Positions 24,381 to 38,107 of a stretch of DNA of 64,000 bases are shown piece by piece. This stretch comes from Rutidosis leptorrhynchoides. Lineage: Eukaryota; Streptophyta; Magnoliopsida; Asterales; Asteraceae. The position numbers were made by a program, and so were the translations under genes. The first letter of the stretch is position 1, and each line of letters opens with the position of its first letter. The DNA lies in NCBI RefSeq assembly GCF_046630445.1, contig NC_092339.1:313719501-313783500 (forward strand), read 5' to 3'. The notes beneath the pieces are model-generated. The model saw only the letters and a program-made list of their open reading frames with translations, did no database searches and was not told the origin of the DNA.

Positions 24381-24542
24381 ACAACAACAACAACAACAAC
24401 AATACCCAATCCCACGAGAGTAAGGTATGAGGGAGGTGGAGTGTAGACAATCATTCCTCGAACCCTAGATTAGAGGGAAGTCACTACTCCACCCGCGGGT
24501 ATAGAATCCGCGCCTAGATAAGATCGTCTCACCCTCTACTCG
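24381..24542 (-). mobile_element. RTE-clade LINE, 3' end with (TTG)n tail
   Basis: On the minus strand this is a 3' UTR ending GGGATTGGGTATTGTTG, followed by a TTG-repeat tail (24402-24381 as ACA on the + strand). A GGGTAT-plus-(TTG)n end is characteristic of plant RTE LINEs. Its orientation matches the LINE body at 50369-53090, so I take the two as halves of one element. The sequence between them (RT C-terminal part to 3' UTR) is missing, and the Ty3 remnant joins at 24543. Confidence 0.7.
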
Positions 24543-25856
24543 AAATTTGGAGATATGAGAGAAATGGTACTTAGAGAAGCTCATAAAACCAGATACTCAA
24601 TACATCCTGGAACCGGGAAGATGTACAAGGATCTCAAGAAACATTTTTGGTGGCCAGGTATGAAAGCCGATGTTGCTAAATACATAGGGGAATGTTTGAC
24701 ATGTTCTAAGGTCAAAGCGGAGCATCAGAAACCATCAGGTCTACTTCAACAATCCGAAATCCTGGAATGGAAATGGGAAAACATTACCATGGATTTCATC
24801 ACTAAATTGCCAAGGACTACAAGTGGTTTTGATACTATTTGGGTAATAGTTGATCGTCTCACCAAATCATCACACTTCCTGCCAATAAGAGAAGATGACA
24901 AGATGGAGAAGTTAGCACGACTGTATTTGAAGGAAGTCGTCTCCAGACATGGAATACCAATCTCTATTATCTCTGATAGGGATGGCAGATTTATTTCAAG
25001 ATTCTGGCAGACATTACAGCAAGCATTAGGAACTCGTCTAGACATGAGTACTGCCTATCATCCACAAACTGATGGGCAGAGTGAAAGGACGATACAAATG
25101 CTTGAAGACATGCTATGAGCATGTGTTATTGATTTCGGAAACAGTTGGGATCGACATCTACCGTTAGCAGAATTTTCATACAACAACAGCTACCATTCAA
25201 GCATTGAGATGGCGCCGTTTGAAGCACTTTATGGTAGAAAGAGCAGGTCTCCAATTTGTTGGAGTGAAGTGGGGGATAGACAGATTACGAGTCCGGAGAT
25301 AATATAAGAAACTACCGAGAAGATCATCCAAATTCAACAACGGTTGAAAACCGCCCAAAGTCGACAAAAGAGCTACGCCGACATTAAAAGAAAAGATACA
25401 GAATTTGAAATTGGAGAGATGGTCATGCTTAATGTTGCACCTTGGAAAGGCATTGTTCGATTTGGTAAACGAGGGAAATTAAATCCAAGGTATATTGGAC
25501 CATTCATGATTATTGATCGTGTCGGACCAGTAGCTTACCGACTTGAGTTACCTCAACAAATCGCGGCTGTACATAACACTTTCCACGTCTAGAATTTGAA
25601 GAAATGTTTTGCTAAAGAAGATCTCACTATTCTGTTAGACGAAATCCAAATCAACGAAAAACTTCAATTCATCGAAGAACCCGTCGAAATAATGGATCGT
25701 GAGGTTAAGAGACTTAAACAAAACAAGATACCAATTGTTAAGGTTCGATGGAATGCTCGTAGAGGACCCGAGTTCACCTGGGAACGAGAAGATCAGATGA
25801 AGAAGAAATACCCGCACTTATTCCCAGGAGATACGTCAACACCTCCAACTGCTTAA
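24543..25856 (+). pseudogene. Ty3 integrase-chromodomain fragment
   Basis: This is truncated at the front (no RT or RNase H). It keeps the zinc-binding end ([21 protein letters not shown]) and all three catalytic acidic residues: [16 protein letters not shown] and the Glu in DGQSERTIQ. It is broken by TGA 25116-25118 (Arg codon in the sister copy, CGA to TGA), TAA 25305-25307 (Gln in the sister copy, CAA to TAA) and TAG 25590-25592 inside FHV-NLKK. The chromodomain-like end ([15 protein letters not shown]) is open to its stop. It serves here as a reference showing which residues were lost in the complete element. Confidence 0.88.
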
Positions 25857-25876
25857 AATTTCGGGACGAAATTTAT

Positions 25877-25891
25877 TTAACAGGTAGGTAC
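25877..25891 (+). other. polypurine tract of Ty3 remnant
   Basis: TTAACAGGTAGGTAC abuts the LTR start at 25892 and differs by one base from the tract of the complete element. Confidence 0.75.
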
Positions 25892-28473
25892 TGTAGTGAC
25901 CCGAACTTTTCCATGTTTATATATATTAAATGAAATTGATATTTACATGATTAAGTGTTTCCAACATGTTAAGCAATCAAACTTGTTAAGACTTGATTAA
26001 TTGAAATAGGTTTCATATAGACAATTAACCACCCAAGTTGACCGGTGATTCACGAACGTTAAAACTTGTAAAAACTATATGATGACATATATATGATTAT
26101 ATATATAGTTAACATGATATTATGATAAGTAAATATCTCATTAGGTATTTTAACAATGAGTTATATACATAAAAATTGAGTTTATTGAATTAAGAAACTC
26201 GAAACGATATATATAACGATTATCGTTATAACAACGTCTTACTAAATACATATGAATCATATTAAGATATTGATACACTATGTTTAATCATGAAAAATGA
26301 TAATTAAATATGTCATTAAGTGTATTAACAATGAACTACATATGTAAAAACAATACTACTAACTTAATGATTTTGAAACGAGACATATATGTAACGATTA
26401 TCGTTGTAACAACATTTAACTGTATATATATCATAGTAAGATATATTAATATATCATAATATCATGATAAAGTAATAATTTAACATCTCTTTAGATATAA
26501 TAAACAATGGGTTAACAACATTTAACAAGATCGTTAACCTAAAGGTTTCAAAACAACATTTACATGTAACGACTAACGATGACTTAACGACTCAGTTAAA
26601 ATGTATATACATGTAGTGTTTTAATATGTATTCATACACTTTTTAAAGACTTCAAGACACTTATCAAAATACTTCTACTTAACAAAAATGCTTACAATTA
26701 CATCCTCGTTCAGTTTCATCAACAATTTTACTCGTATGCACCCGTATTCGTACTCGTACAATACACAACTTTTAGATGTATGTACTATTGGTATATATAC
26801 TCTAATGATCAGCTCTTAGCAGCCCATTTAAGTCACCTAACACATTTGGGAACCATCATTTGGAAACTAGCATGAAATATCTCATAAAATTACAAAAATA
26901 TTAGTAATCATTCATGACTTATTTACATGAAAACAAAATTACATATCCTTTATATCTAATCCATATACCAACCACCAAAAACACCTACAAATACTTTTAT
27001 TCTTCAATTTTCTTCATCTAATTGATCTCTCTCAAGTTCCATCTTCAAGTTCTAAGTGTTCTTCATAAATTCTACAAGTTCTAGTTTCAAAAAATCAAGA
27101 ATACTTCCAAGTTTACTAGCTCACTTCCAATCTTGTAAAGTGATCATCCAACCTCAAAAAATCCTTGTTTTTATAGTAATATATCATTCTAAATCAAGGT
27201 AATACTCATATACAAACTTTGATTCAATTCCTATAACTATAACTATCTTAATTCGAGTGATAATCTTACTTGAACTTGTTTTCGTGTCATGATTCTACTT
27301 CAAGAACTTTCAAGCCATCCAAGATCCTTTGAAGCTAGATCATTTCTTGTCACTTCCAGTAGGTTTACCTACTGAACTTGAGGTAGTAATGATGTTCATA
27401 ACATCATTCGATTCATACATATAAAACTATCTTATTCGAAGATTTGAACATGTAATCACTAGAACATAGTTTAGTTAATTCTAAACTTGTTCGCAAACAA
27501 ATGTTAATCCTTCTAACTTGACTTTTAAAATCAACTAAACACATGTTCTATATCTATATGATATGCTAACTTAATGATTTAAAATCGAAAAACACCGTAA
27601 AATCGGATATACGTCGTCGTAGTAACACCACGGGCAGTTTTGGGTTAGTTAATTAAAAACTATGTTAAACTTTGATTTAAAAGTTTTTATTCTGGGAAAA
27701 TGATTTTTCTTATGAACATGAAACTATATCCAAAAATCATGGTTAAACTCAAAGTGGAAGTATGTTTTTCAAAATGGTCATCAAGACGTCGTTCTTTCGA
27801 CTTAAATGACTACCTTTACAAAAACGACTTGTAACTTATATTTTCGACTATAAACCTATACTTTTTCTGTTTATATTCATAAAATAGAGTTCAATATGAA
27901 ACCATGAAACTTTGATTCACTCAAAACAGATTTAAAACGAAGAAGTTATGGGTAAAACAAGATTGGATATTTTTTGATTGTTGTAGCTACGGGAAATATA
28001 GTAACAATTCTATACAAATCATATCCTAGCTAACTTATATTGTATTATACATGTATTCTAATATATTATGTAATATTGGGATACCATAGACACGTATGCA
28101 AATGTTTTGACATATCATATCGACCCATGTATATATATTATTTGGAACAACCATAGACACTCTATATGCAGTAATGTTGGAGTTAGCTATACAGGGTTGA
28201 GGTTGATTCCAAAAATATATATACTTTGAGCTGTGATCTAGCCTGAGATGTGTATACACTGGGTCGTGGATTGATTCAAGATAATATATATCGATTTATT
28301 TCTGTATATCTAATTATGGACAACTAGTTGTAGGTTACTAACTAGGACAGCTGACTTAATAAACTTAAAACATTAAAACGTATTAAAAATGTTGTAAATA
28401 TATTTTGAACATACTTTGATATATATATACATATTTGTTATAGGTTCGTGAATCGACCAGTGGCCAAGTCTTA
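25892..28473 (+). repeat. 3' LTR of Ty3 remnant, left part
   Basis: This starts TGTAGTGACCCG and aligns (reverse-complemented) with the LTRs at 9742 and 19770. It breaks at GGCCAAGTCTTA, where a 21-kb insertion begins. TCTTA at 28469-28473 is duplicated at 49503-49507. Confidence 0.9.
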
Positions 28474-29092
28474 TGTAATGACCCAGAAATTTCCGATTAA
28501 ATTTAAACCTTAGTCTTTATATGTTTCCGACATGATAAGCAAAATCTGAAATGTTGAGTCTCGAAAACGTTGAAACTGTGTTCATATATTCAATTGACCT
28601 CTTGACTATTCCCGACAATTCACGAACAATTGTGCGTAATTAAAAATGTAAAATAATAATAATTAAGTTGTATTAAAATGCATATATATGATTCTTATTA
28701 ATAATTATGATTATATGATAATATATATAAAATATATACATAATAAACATTTAACATATATTATCATTAAATGTAAATACAAGTTAAAAATATATTTGTT
28801 ATAGTATTATTATTATTAATTACTAATAGAATTATTATTATTAAAATTAATTATATATATAAAATCAAGGAAAAAGGATCCAAATCTGTTTTACATATCT
28901 ATTAATCTGTATTATAAGTTACTTTATGTCAAGTGGGTAAAAACCATTTCAATTAATCACAGTGTACAAACAAAATCCCGTACAAATTAATGTCAACTTC
29001 TACTTTTAAATCTTTGAAATTTATGGCAATTGTGTTGAGTTAATTAAGCTAGAAAACAATCATCAATTGATCAATATAGCTGTAATGATCCT

Positions 29093-29100
29093 CTATATAA
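29093..29100 (+). promoter_or_regulatory. probable TATA box of the non-autonomous LTR
   Basis: CTATATAA, followed by CT-rich then AAC-rich sequence typical of a plant 5' UTR. The same box is at 36680-36687 in the other LTR. Start site inferred about 30 bases downstream. Confidence 0.5.
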
Positions 29101-30242
29101 TTTCCTCCTTTCTTTTTGTTACAACTTCAAAACATCCAACAAAAACACCTTTGATCACCTTCTCTAAACTATCACCTTTCGGTTACCTCGGGTAGCCGAG
29201 ACTCAATCTAGATTACCACCCACACCCACGATCAATCAAGCTAAATATTGAAGCTGCTAAATGATAGGAATTAAAAACAAAATCTATTTAACGAAACCAC
29301 TCTCTTCCTCCTCTCTCCTTCTCTTCTTCTTGAACGTAAACCCAAAACCCACTTGATTATCACCCTAAACCGCCAATGACAATCACCCATGAAACCATCA
29401 TCAACCTCGTTCTCTCTCTCCTGGTTCTAACCAGAATAACCACCAAACCATGACAACTAAAATCATGTTGCTGTAACTGCATCCGGTTTCTATTTGAATC
29501 GAGCAACTCACCACTATAGTTGCTACGGTATATTTTTCTGTTTTGCCTACAATACTAAACCGCACCCAAATATACTCTACAACTCATTCTACTTTCTATT
29601 TCTTTCTCTAACACAAGACTCGATCCATCTCACCATTATTAAGTTTTGTCGTCTGTTTCCATAAAAGCAAAAACCACTTGCTGCAGTATTATTTCTATCG
29701 GTTCCTGTTACTGACCAAAGACTTCATCGAGAACCACTCTCATCACGAAAACCGCCATCATCTACCCTCTCTCTATCCTATTCTAGTCCGAGAACAACCC
29801 GTCACTATTTATGTGTTTGTTTATGGTCGATAGCTATAGTAGTCCTAACCACCAACAAAATACTTTTGATCAACTAGTCCTGCTACTCGCTATTGATAAT
29901 GCTCGAAACCATCAAACGACAACCAAACAAACACCATTGATCACCCTTATCCTTACTCTGTCAGTCTTATGTTATCCTTCGATCACTATCACTCACGTAA
30001 CAAACCTGTAACAATTTAAAACCCACCTGCAAGCCCACCATGATCATCTTCATCAAAAGCAAATTAACCACCACAAGGCCATCATCGATCACCACAAATT
30101 CACTTCAACACAAACAACCACCACAAACAAGCTTTAACCACCTTCATCATTCCATCGAAACCAAATAATTACCATTTGCACTTTATATTTTTCTGCACCA
30201 CTGTTTCTTCCTTCTTGATCGAACCAAACGATGTCCCAAACA

Positions 30243-30387
<145 letters not shown>

Positions 30388-30954
30388 TGATTTCTATCAT
30401 TGTTTCTTGCTTTTTCTTTGTTCCTACATATGGCGTTTTATTTAATAAGCAAGTGGGACTAAGAAGTACAGTGATCGACAAATGGGTAATGCATAGGATT
30501 TGTTTATTGGGTATCCAAGGAAATTTCGTACCATCTATATATATTATATTAAAACCGATCCACTTTATATATGTTTGGGTCGGCTCATTAGAATAATGAT
30601 ATTAAGATTTAGGATAGATGTTATGTATAAATGATGATGATGGTGGCTCACAAGATGATACTATGATGATAATAATTATATACGAATGATGAGGTTTTGA
30701 TTATAACACGCGTATAATGAGGTTGAGATAATAATTCGATATTAATAATAATGGTGACCGTGAGAATTGGTGATGAAGTTAATGATGGATGATGATGTTT
30801 ATGATTATGATAATAATGATGTTATGATAGATGATGACGATAATCGGGATTAAGTTTTGATAACAATGATAACGGGTTAGATGATAGTGAGGATTATAAA
30901 GCGACGGGTATAATAATTATGATGATCATAATATTATGATGATGATCGAACTAG

Positions 30955-31024
30955 TAGCTCAATGGTTAAGGATATTATCTGGTTAGAAGGACGTCGCGGG
31001 TTCAAACCCGGACTTGGGCATTAT
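30955..31024 (+). other. tRNA-like sequence with Pol III A and B boxes inside the LTR
   Basis: TAGCTCAATGG (30955-30965) fits the A box and GGTTCAAACCC (30999-31009) the B box, 44 bases apart, as in a tRNA gene or tRNA-derived SINE head. The second LTR has the same pair (48354-48408). I see no full cloverleaf with a paired acceptor stem, so it is not called a tRNA gene. Confidence 0.6.
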
Positions 31025-32102
31025 TTTTAAGGATTACTTCATTAAGGTAGTTACTTAATTATTATTATTGTTAACTTATAATTATTATCATTTTAAAATT
31101 TTTATTATTATTATTATTATTAAAATTATCATTTTTACTAAAATTATCATCATAAAAACTATCATTATTACTATTAGAATTATCATTACCATTATTATTA
31201 TTTTCATTATCATTAATATTATTATTTTAACATTAATATTATTATATTTAACAAAAACTTTATTAATATTTTTATAATAAATATTAATTGGTTATTTAAA
31301 AGCATATAAAATAAATACATTAATTAAATTATTAGCAACATATATAATCTATTAAGATAACGAGTATATCATTAATGATATATAAATTTGTTTGATTATG
31401 TGTATATGTGTGTTAATATATATAAATGTTATAGGTTCGTGAATCGAAGGCCAACCTTGCACATGTTAAATGATGTTATATGTATTTTTACTACAAAATA
31501 CAGTATGGTGAGTATATAGTCCCTTTTAAACTCTAAATATTTTGGGATGAGAATACATGCATTTTATGATTTACGTTATGGACACAAGTGATCAAAAATA
31601 AATTCTATGTTGAATTGTACCATGGCATATTTCTTTATACTTGGTAGCTAATATTTACATGAGGAATGTAAACGCGAATCCTGTTGATAGATCTATCGGG
31701 CCTGACAACCCCAACCGGGCTGGACGACCAGTTTTCAATGGTTGCACAGTACTTCGTTTATGTATACTACACTTGGTACGGTGTAGTGATTATTTAAGAA
31801 TATGCTGCGATGATTTAAATGTTAAGTATGGTTACCAAGTGCTCAACTACTTTTACATACACTTGCGAGTGTATTATGTTTAAATATATGAAATCTTGTG
31901 GTCCATAGTTATAACGCTGCTAGCATCAAACCTATATCTCACCAACTTTATGTTGACATTTTAAAGCATGTTATTCTCAGGTACGAATTAAGTCTTCCGC
32001 TGTGCATTTGCTCATGTTAAGGACACTATTTGGAGTCGATCGTCGTAATGGAACCAAATGTTGATGACTTTGTCCAGGAGGATTAGGACGGGTTGTTAAA
32101 GT

Positions 32103-32114
32103 TGGTATCAGAGC
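32103..32114 (+). other. primer binding site (initiator tRNA-Met)
   Basis: TGGTATCAGAGC, two bases after the LTR end, a perfect initiator-Met site. Confidence 0.9.
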
Positions 32115-32512
32115 GGTGGTCTTAGCGAACCAGGTCTGCATTAGTGTGTCTAACTGATAAGTTGTTAGGATACATTAGTGAGTCTGGACTTTGATCGTGT
32201 CTACATGTCAAAAGTTTTGCTTATCATATCTAGTCGGAAATCATCTACTTATCATCCTTAGGGAATTGTCTGCTTATCATTCTTAAGTCTAGACACGTCT
32301 TACTGCATTTAGTGCATCGATAGTGTATAGACAAAATTCATATCTTAGCGTATATGTTATTATTACTTTTGGCTGACATCTTTTCAAAGATTCTCCGTAA
32401 TTTATGGGATTTTGGTATTATATATACATATGTAAATTATGTATTAAAGAATACCAAATCTAACTCCTATAATCTATTCCATACCAAAAATTCATTTCCC
32501 CGACTATACAAG

Positions 32513-32958
32513 ATGGATTCCGCATCTAGTTCAAATTCCTCCGACTCCGACTGCTACGCCGATATGGATTTCCATTCGGGCTCCGAAGGCAGCGTCACCG
32601 GAATGGATCAACCAATCTCCCATCATCTATTCTGGATGAATTGGGGATGGGTTCGTAATATACTAAATTATTGGAGACAAGAAGAGGGTGATCCCTTCCA
32701 TCCACCAAATTGCCCTCTTGCGATGAACCTGAAGCACTTACCGGCGAACCTGTTTGAGAAACCATTTTCTCTCTCATTTCTAGAGTATCTCGTCACGATT
32801 ATATACTATCCCATATTTCAGATCTTGTTCATTCGCTCACCCCAACCACCAATCATCCCGGTGTACTAGCAGAAGTTAATGAACTTCGCGCACGCGTGAC
32901 GGCTTTGGAGAATATGGTGCGAAGGTTACAAACACCAGCAGCAGCACCAGCAGCATAA
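32513..32958 (+). pseudogene. short ORF of the non-autonomous family, frameshifted
   Basis: Starts at ATG 32513 (MDSASSSNSSDSD) after a Ser/Asp-rich opening. It contains ISHHLFWMNWGWVRNILN and WRQEEGDPFHPP, nearly identical to the copy at 60878-61312. A frameshift near 32720 and a TGA soon after (GEPV followed by stop) break it. In the shifted frame the end is VNELRARVTALENMVRRLQ, a heptad-like helix, then TPAAAPAA. Comparing the two copies suggests a protein of about 144 residues. No domain is recognised; the Trp-rich block and coiled-coil-like tail are the distinctive parts. Confidence 0.6.
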
Positions 32959-33364
32959 TCCGTACCACCATCATCAACGCCGACAGTACCCATATCACCA
33001 TCAACCACAACCGCGTCGTAAACCTCAACATCACAATTTGTACCTTGGATATCAACATCACACACCTCAATATTACCATCTGTACTTCGAGTATGATCTT
33101 CGTTTTACATATAATTCTACATCGATTATCTTCGCTTTACGTATCGTTCTACCTCATTTATCTTCGTTCGAAATGACGATTATGTAATCTCTAATGTTTT
33201 AGAGACCATGTAATCAAGTACTAACGATAAATCAAATGAGTTTAATATCTTATTGACTCATTAAATCCATGATTACATCTGAAGAAAATATATATGTAAG
33301 TATATTTTCATAAAGATTGTAATTAAAAATTTCTTTCATATAAACTAATAATGATGAAAATATT

Positions 33365-33385
33365 TTAACGGGTAGGTAGTACCCG
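33365..33385 (+). other. internal polypurine-tract-like motif
   Basis: TTAACGGGTAGGTA followed by GTACCCG. It matches the real tract at 36046-36060 over its first 14 bases and adds an inverted TACCCG. A hairpin (TCTCTAA and TTAGAGA, 33188-33205) lies about 160 bases upstream. Confidence 0.55.
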
Positions 33386-36045
33386 AGGAATATTTAGATT
33401 TCACATTAATAAGTTACACTGTACATTCCTCAAATCTGATTCAACAGTCATTTACTATCCTACTTACAACCACCGATATACGTATCCGTTCATCACAAAA
33501 TAACCATTTCCATTCAAATTACATATTTAGATTTTGATCTATCAAAATTCAACAAGTGGCATAACGAAGAAAACATTGGACAAATAAAATTTGTTAGAAA
33601 CAAACGGATTAACTAATTGAAATATTGTTAAGATTTCACGCTAACTGTTCCTAGCTAACTGTTCCCAGCTAACTGTTAATTCCGTATTACATTTTATTTA
33701 TCGCAATTTTATTTCTGTTATTTACTTTTACGCACTTTAAATCGGGACACATGTACACGGGTCATGATATATTTATTTATTTTACGCACTTTAAATAACG
33801 GGACATGTGTACAAGGTTTCGACCTATCATATCGACCCATCTGTACATATATTTTGGAACAACCGTAGACACTCTATATGTGAATGTGGGAGTTGGCTAT
33901 ACAGGGTTGGAGTTGATTCCAAAATATATATATGGTTTGAGTTGTGATCAACACTAAGACCAGTACACGGGTCACGATACATATAAATTAATTCGAATAT
34001 TATATATTTAATTTATATATGAAATTATTGGACCATTGGACAATCGGACTATTGGACTGCTAACTTTGGACAATTAAAATGAATTAAAATGTTGATTATA
34101 ACATATGAAACTAAATAATCCTTCAAGTTTGCCACTTGATTTCATCCTAAACCTCATTTGTACCTCGACAGTTACAATCCGCGTTCAAATCTTTTCATGA
34201 TTCTTGAAAACATCTCAATCAAGAGGATGAACCAGCCGCATTTTCTCTACAGAAGAAAGGATTGATGCATATAGTTATGCATATGAAAAACCCTCAAAAA
34301 CTGAGTAAACGTTTAACACATAGCTGTGTTAATTCCTTTAGTGTTATTATTACCCAAAATAATTGTGCAATCCCTTTCCAAATTAGCCAATTTTATCACA
34401 GCTTCAGCAAATCAACTCCGACTTTTCATCCAAAACAACCTCATTATAATTTTGATATATATATATATATATGCGTGCTCTTCTACTGTTACCGGAGAAC
34501 CTTTTATATTCCACCATATTACCATCAGCGTTTAATCATCTAAAAACACATTTCTCCTGAAACCATCTCGGTTTGATAACCGATGACCCAGATTCGTTAA
34601 CTTTGAAAATGCTGACGAAGCAGCATGTTGTGAATGGTCTTAATGGCCAAAAGTTGATGATAAAGAATGGAGTGTTGGAAACGCTCAATAGAAAAATTTA
34701 GTACTGAAAAGCGGATTATGCGAAACTATGAAGGAAGCCGTGGACAAATCACAAAGAATAAGTTTGACTTCAAAGAATACAAATGATTCAGTACCTGCTG
34801 AAGTCATTAACGAATACCTTGCTCCTGACTCTAAACCTTTACGGATCTTATTCTTCATCATCATCTTATCTTAAATATTATAAGAAACCTTCGTATCTCT
34901 CATTATACATATTCTCCATGTTTCTGGAGATATTCTCATAACTATTCTTATCTGAGATCATTTATCTCTCCATAATATCTGCAACATAAAAGAAACTATG
35001 TTAGATTCTAAAATCTGAAACCTTCGAGATTGAAGTATGAACGTTTTGAAGTAGTGTTGGGAACAGAAGCATGAATTAGTATAATATAATGACACTTGAT
35101 CAACGTCATTATATTACAGTAAGTCATGTTGAGTTTCTAATGGAATGTGATGATTCACAGTACCATCATCATGTGCTATGTTACACGACTCTTACATTCT
35201 ATTCAATTTCTAAAAATAGCAAGAAAATATTTCTTGATGATTCGGTCTTTTCCAGGATATTCTGGTAATTCGACAAATCAAAATCGTTCCATTACCATTT
35301 CATTCTTAGAGCATTAGCTATGTTCATTTCAAATTTCATACCTACGAATTCCGGACCATTACTCGCTAGACTCGAAGTCGGGAGGAGAAAACGAAAGCAT
35401 GAAGCTCCGAAAAATAATGAAGAATACAAAGCTCGATAATAACCCCAAAATTACTAACCGTGTATATCGATGCAGATAGCAATATAGAGACACAGGAGAA
35501 CTAGAAACACTATAAACACAAGAGTATAGTAAAAGTAAATAGATTCTTCTGGTGGTAGATGAAAAAGAAGAATGACAGGTGTGAAGATTAATAATATACC
35601 AAGGATCAGAATGGGATGGAGCATATTGGCGAACGTCTTACAGTAGGAATTAAGAAGAAAGAGTAAAAGATGTGAGTTGTGAAAAATAAGGAAACGAAGG
35701 AGTGGATTTATAGTGAAGTATCCGACAGAGAAATCAAAACAGATTGCCGCATTAAATCAAAGAAGATTCTGATCGCCGGAGAACCAAATTTTATTACGTA
35801 AGAGTTTCTTTAAATCCCTTAAATCCCGGAAATTAATGGTAACTACGTCATCGGTTGAAACGAATATATATATATCTACTCATTTCACTTTTGTGATAAC
35901 TTCACTCGTACGCTTCACATGATCGAATCGTTTTATCTATATCTCTCAATAATGATAAAACTCCATTATTACCTCATATTCGTCATGAAAACATTCCTAT
36001 TGTTATCCATGACGACATCTATCAAATTTCGGGGACGAAATTTCT
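33386..36045 (+). other. non-coding interior of the non-autonomous element
   Basis: AT-rich sequence with no supportable gene; the longest ORFs (34262-34543) lack features. Around 33820-33970 it includes words also found in the Ty3 LTRs (for example GACACTCTATATG and TACAGGGTTG), so it is partly LTR-derived or recombined. No gag or pol trace was recognised. Confidence 0.6.
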
Positions 36046-36060
36046 TTAACGGGTAGGTAC
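36046..36060 (+). other. polypurine tract
   Basis: TTAACGGGTAGGTAC abuts the 3' LTR start at 36061 and is preceded by GGGGACGAAATTTCTT, almost as in the autonomous Ty3 element. Confidence 0.8.
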
Positions 36061-38107
36061 TGTAATGACCCGGAAATTTCCGATTAAATTTAAACCTTAG
36101 TCTTTATATGTTTTCGACACGATAAGCAAAATCTGAAATGTTGAGTCTCGAAAACATTGAAACTGTGTTCATATATTCAATTGACCTCTTAACTATTCCC
36201 GACGATTCACGAACAATTGTGCGTAATTAAAAATGTAAAATAATAATAATTAAGTTTTATTAAAATGCATATATATGATTCTTATTAATAATTATGATTA
36301 TATGATAATATATATAAAATATATACATAATAAACATTTAACATATATTATCATTAAATATAAATACAAGTTAAAAATATATTTGTTATAGTATTATTAT
36401 TATTAATTACTAATAGAATTATTATTATTAAAATTAATTATATATATAAAATCAAGGAAAAAGGATCCAAATCTGTTTTACATATCTATTAATCTGTATT
36501 ATAAGTTACTTTATGTCAAGTGGGTACAAACGATTTCAATTAATCACAGTGTACAAACATAATCCCGTACAAATTAATGTCAACTTCTACTTTTAAATCT
36601 TTGAAATTTATGGCAATTGTGTTGAGTTAATTAAGCTAGCAAACAATCATCAATTAATAAATACAGCTGTAATGATCCTCTATATAATTTCCTTCTTTCT
36701 TTTTGTTACAACTTCAAAACATCCAACAAAACCACCTTTGATCACCTTCTCTAAACTATCACCTTTCGGTTACCTCGGGTAGCCGAGACTCAATCTAGAT
36801 TACCACCCACACCCACGATCAATCAAGCTAAATATTGAAGCTGCTAAAAGATAGGAATTAAAAACAAAATCTATTTAACGAAACCACTCTCTTCCTCCTC
36901 TCTCCTTCTCTTCTTCTTGAACGTAAACCCAAAACCCGCTTGATTATCACCCTAAACCGCCAACGACAATCACCCATGAAACCATCATCAACCTCATTCT
37001 CTCTCTCCTGGTTCTAACCCGAATAACCACCAAACCATGACAAGTAAAATCATGTTGCTGTAATTGCATCCGGTTTCTGTTTGAATCGAGCAACTCACCA
37101 CTATAGTTGCTACGGTATATTTTTCTGTTTTGCCTACAATACTAAACCGCACCCAAATATACTCTACAACTCATTCTACTTTCTATTTCTTTCTCTAACA
37201 CAAGGCTCAATCCATCTCACCATTATTAAGTTTTGTCGTCTGTTTCCATAAAAGCAAAAACCACTTGCTGCAGTATTATTTCTATCGGTTCCTGTTACTG
37301 ACCAAAGACTCCATCGAGAACCACTCTCATCATGAAAACCGTCATCATCTACCCTCTCTCTATCCTATTCTAGTCCGAGAACAACCCGTCACTATTTATG
37401 TGTTTGTTTATGGTCGATAGCTATAGTAGTCCTAACCACCAACAAAATACTTTTGATCAACTAGTCCTGCTACTCGTTATTGATAATGCTCGAAACCATA
37501 AAACGACAACCAAACAAACACCATTGATCACCCTTATCCTTACTATGTCAGTCTTATGTTATCCTTCGATCACTATCACTCACGTAACAAACCTGCAACA
37601 ATTCGAAACCCACCTGCAAGCCCACCATGATCATCTTCATCAAAAGCAAATTAATCACCACAAGGCCATCATCGATCACCACAAATTCACTTCAACACAA
37701 ACAACCACCACAAACAAGCTTTAACCACCTTCATCATTCTATCGAAACCAAATAATTACCATTTGCACTTTATATTTTTCTGCACCACTATTTCTTCCTT
37801 CCTGATCGAACCAAACGATGTCCCAAACACTATTATATATATATATATATATATCCTGATTTCTATCATTGTTTCTTGCTTTTTCTTTGTTCCTACATAT
37901 GGCGTTTTATTTAATAAGCAAGTGGGACTAAGAAGTACAGTGATCGACAAATGGGTAATGCACAGGATTTGTTTATTGGGTATCCAAGGAAATTTCGTAC
38001 CATCTATATATATTTTATTAAAACCGATCCACTTTATATATGTTTGGGTCGGCTCATTAGAATAATGATATTAAGATTTAGGATAGATGTTATGTATAAA
38101 GGATGAT
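36061..38107 (+). repeat. 3' LTR of the non-autonomous element, left part
   Basis: Aligns with 28474-30630 with few substitutions. It carries the TATA box at 36680-36687 and a short AT run at 37834-37853. It ends in ATGAT (38103-38107), duplicated at 48033-48037 by the next insertion. Confidence 0.92.

Noticed and set aside
30955-31024. Functional tRNA gene
   Set aside because: A and B boxes are present, but no acceptor stem or credible anticodon arm could be paired by eye.
31641-31883. 80-codon ORF repeated at 49043-49285
   Set aside because: Repeated only because it lies in paired LTRs; the conserved words also occur in other LTRs in different frames.
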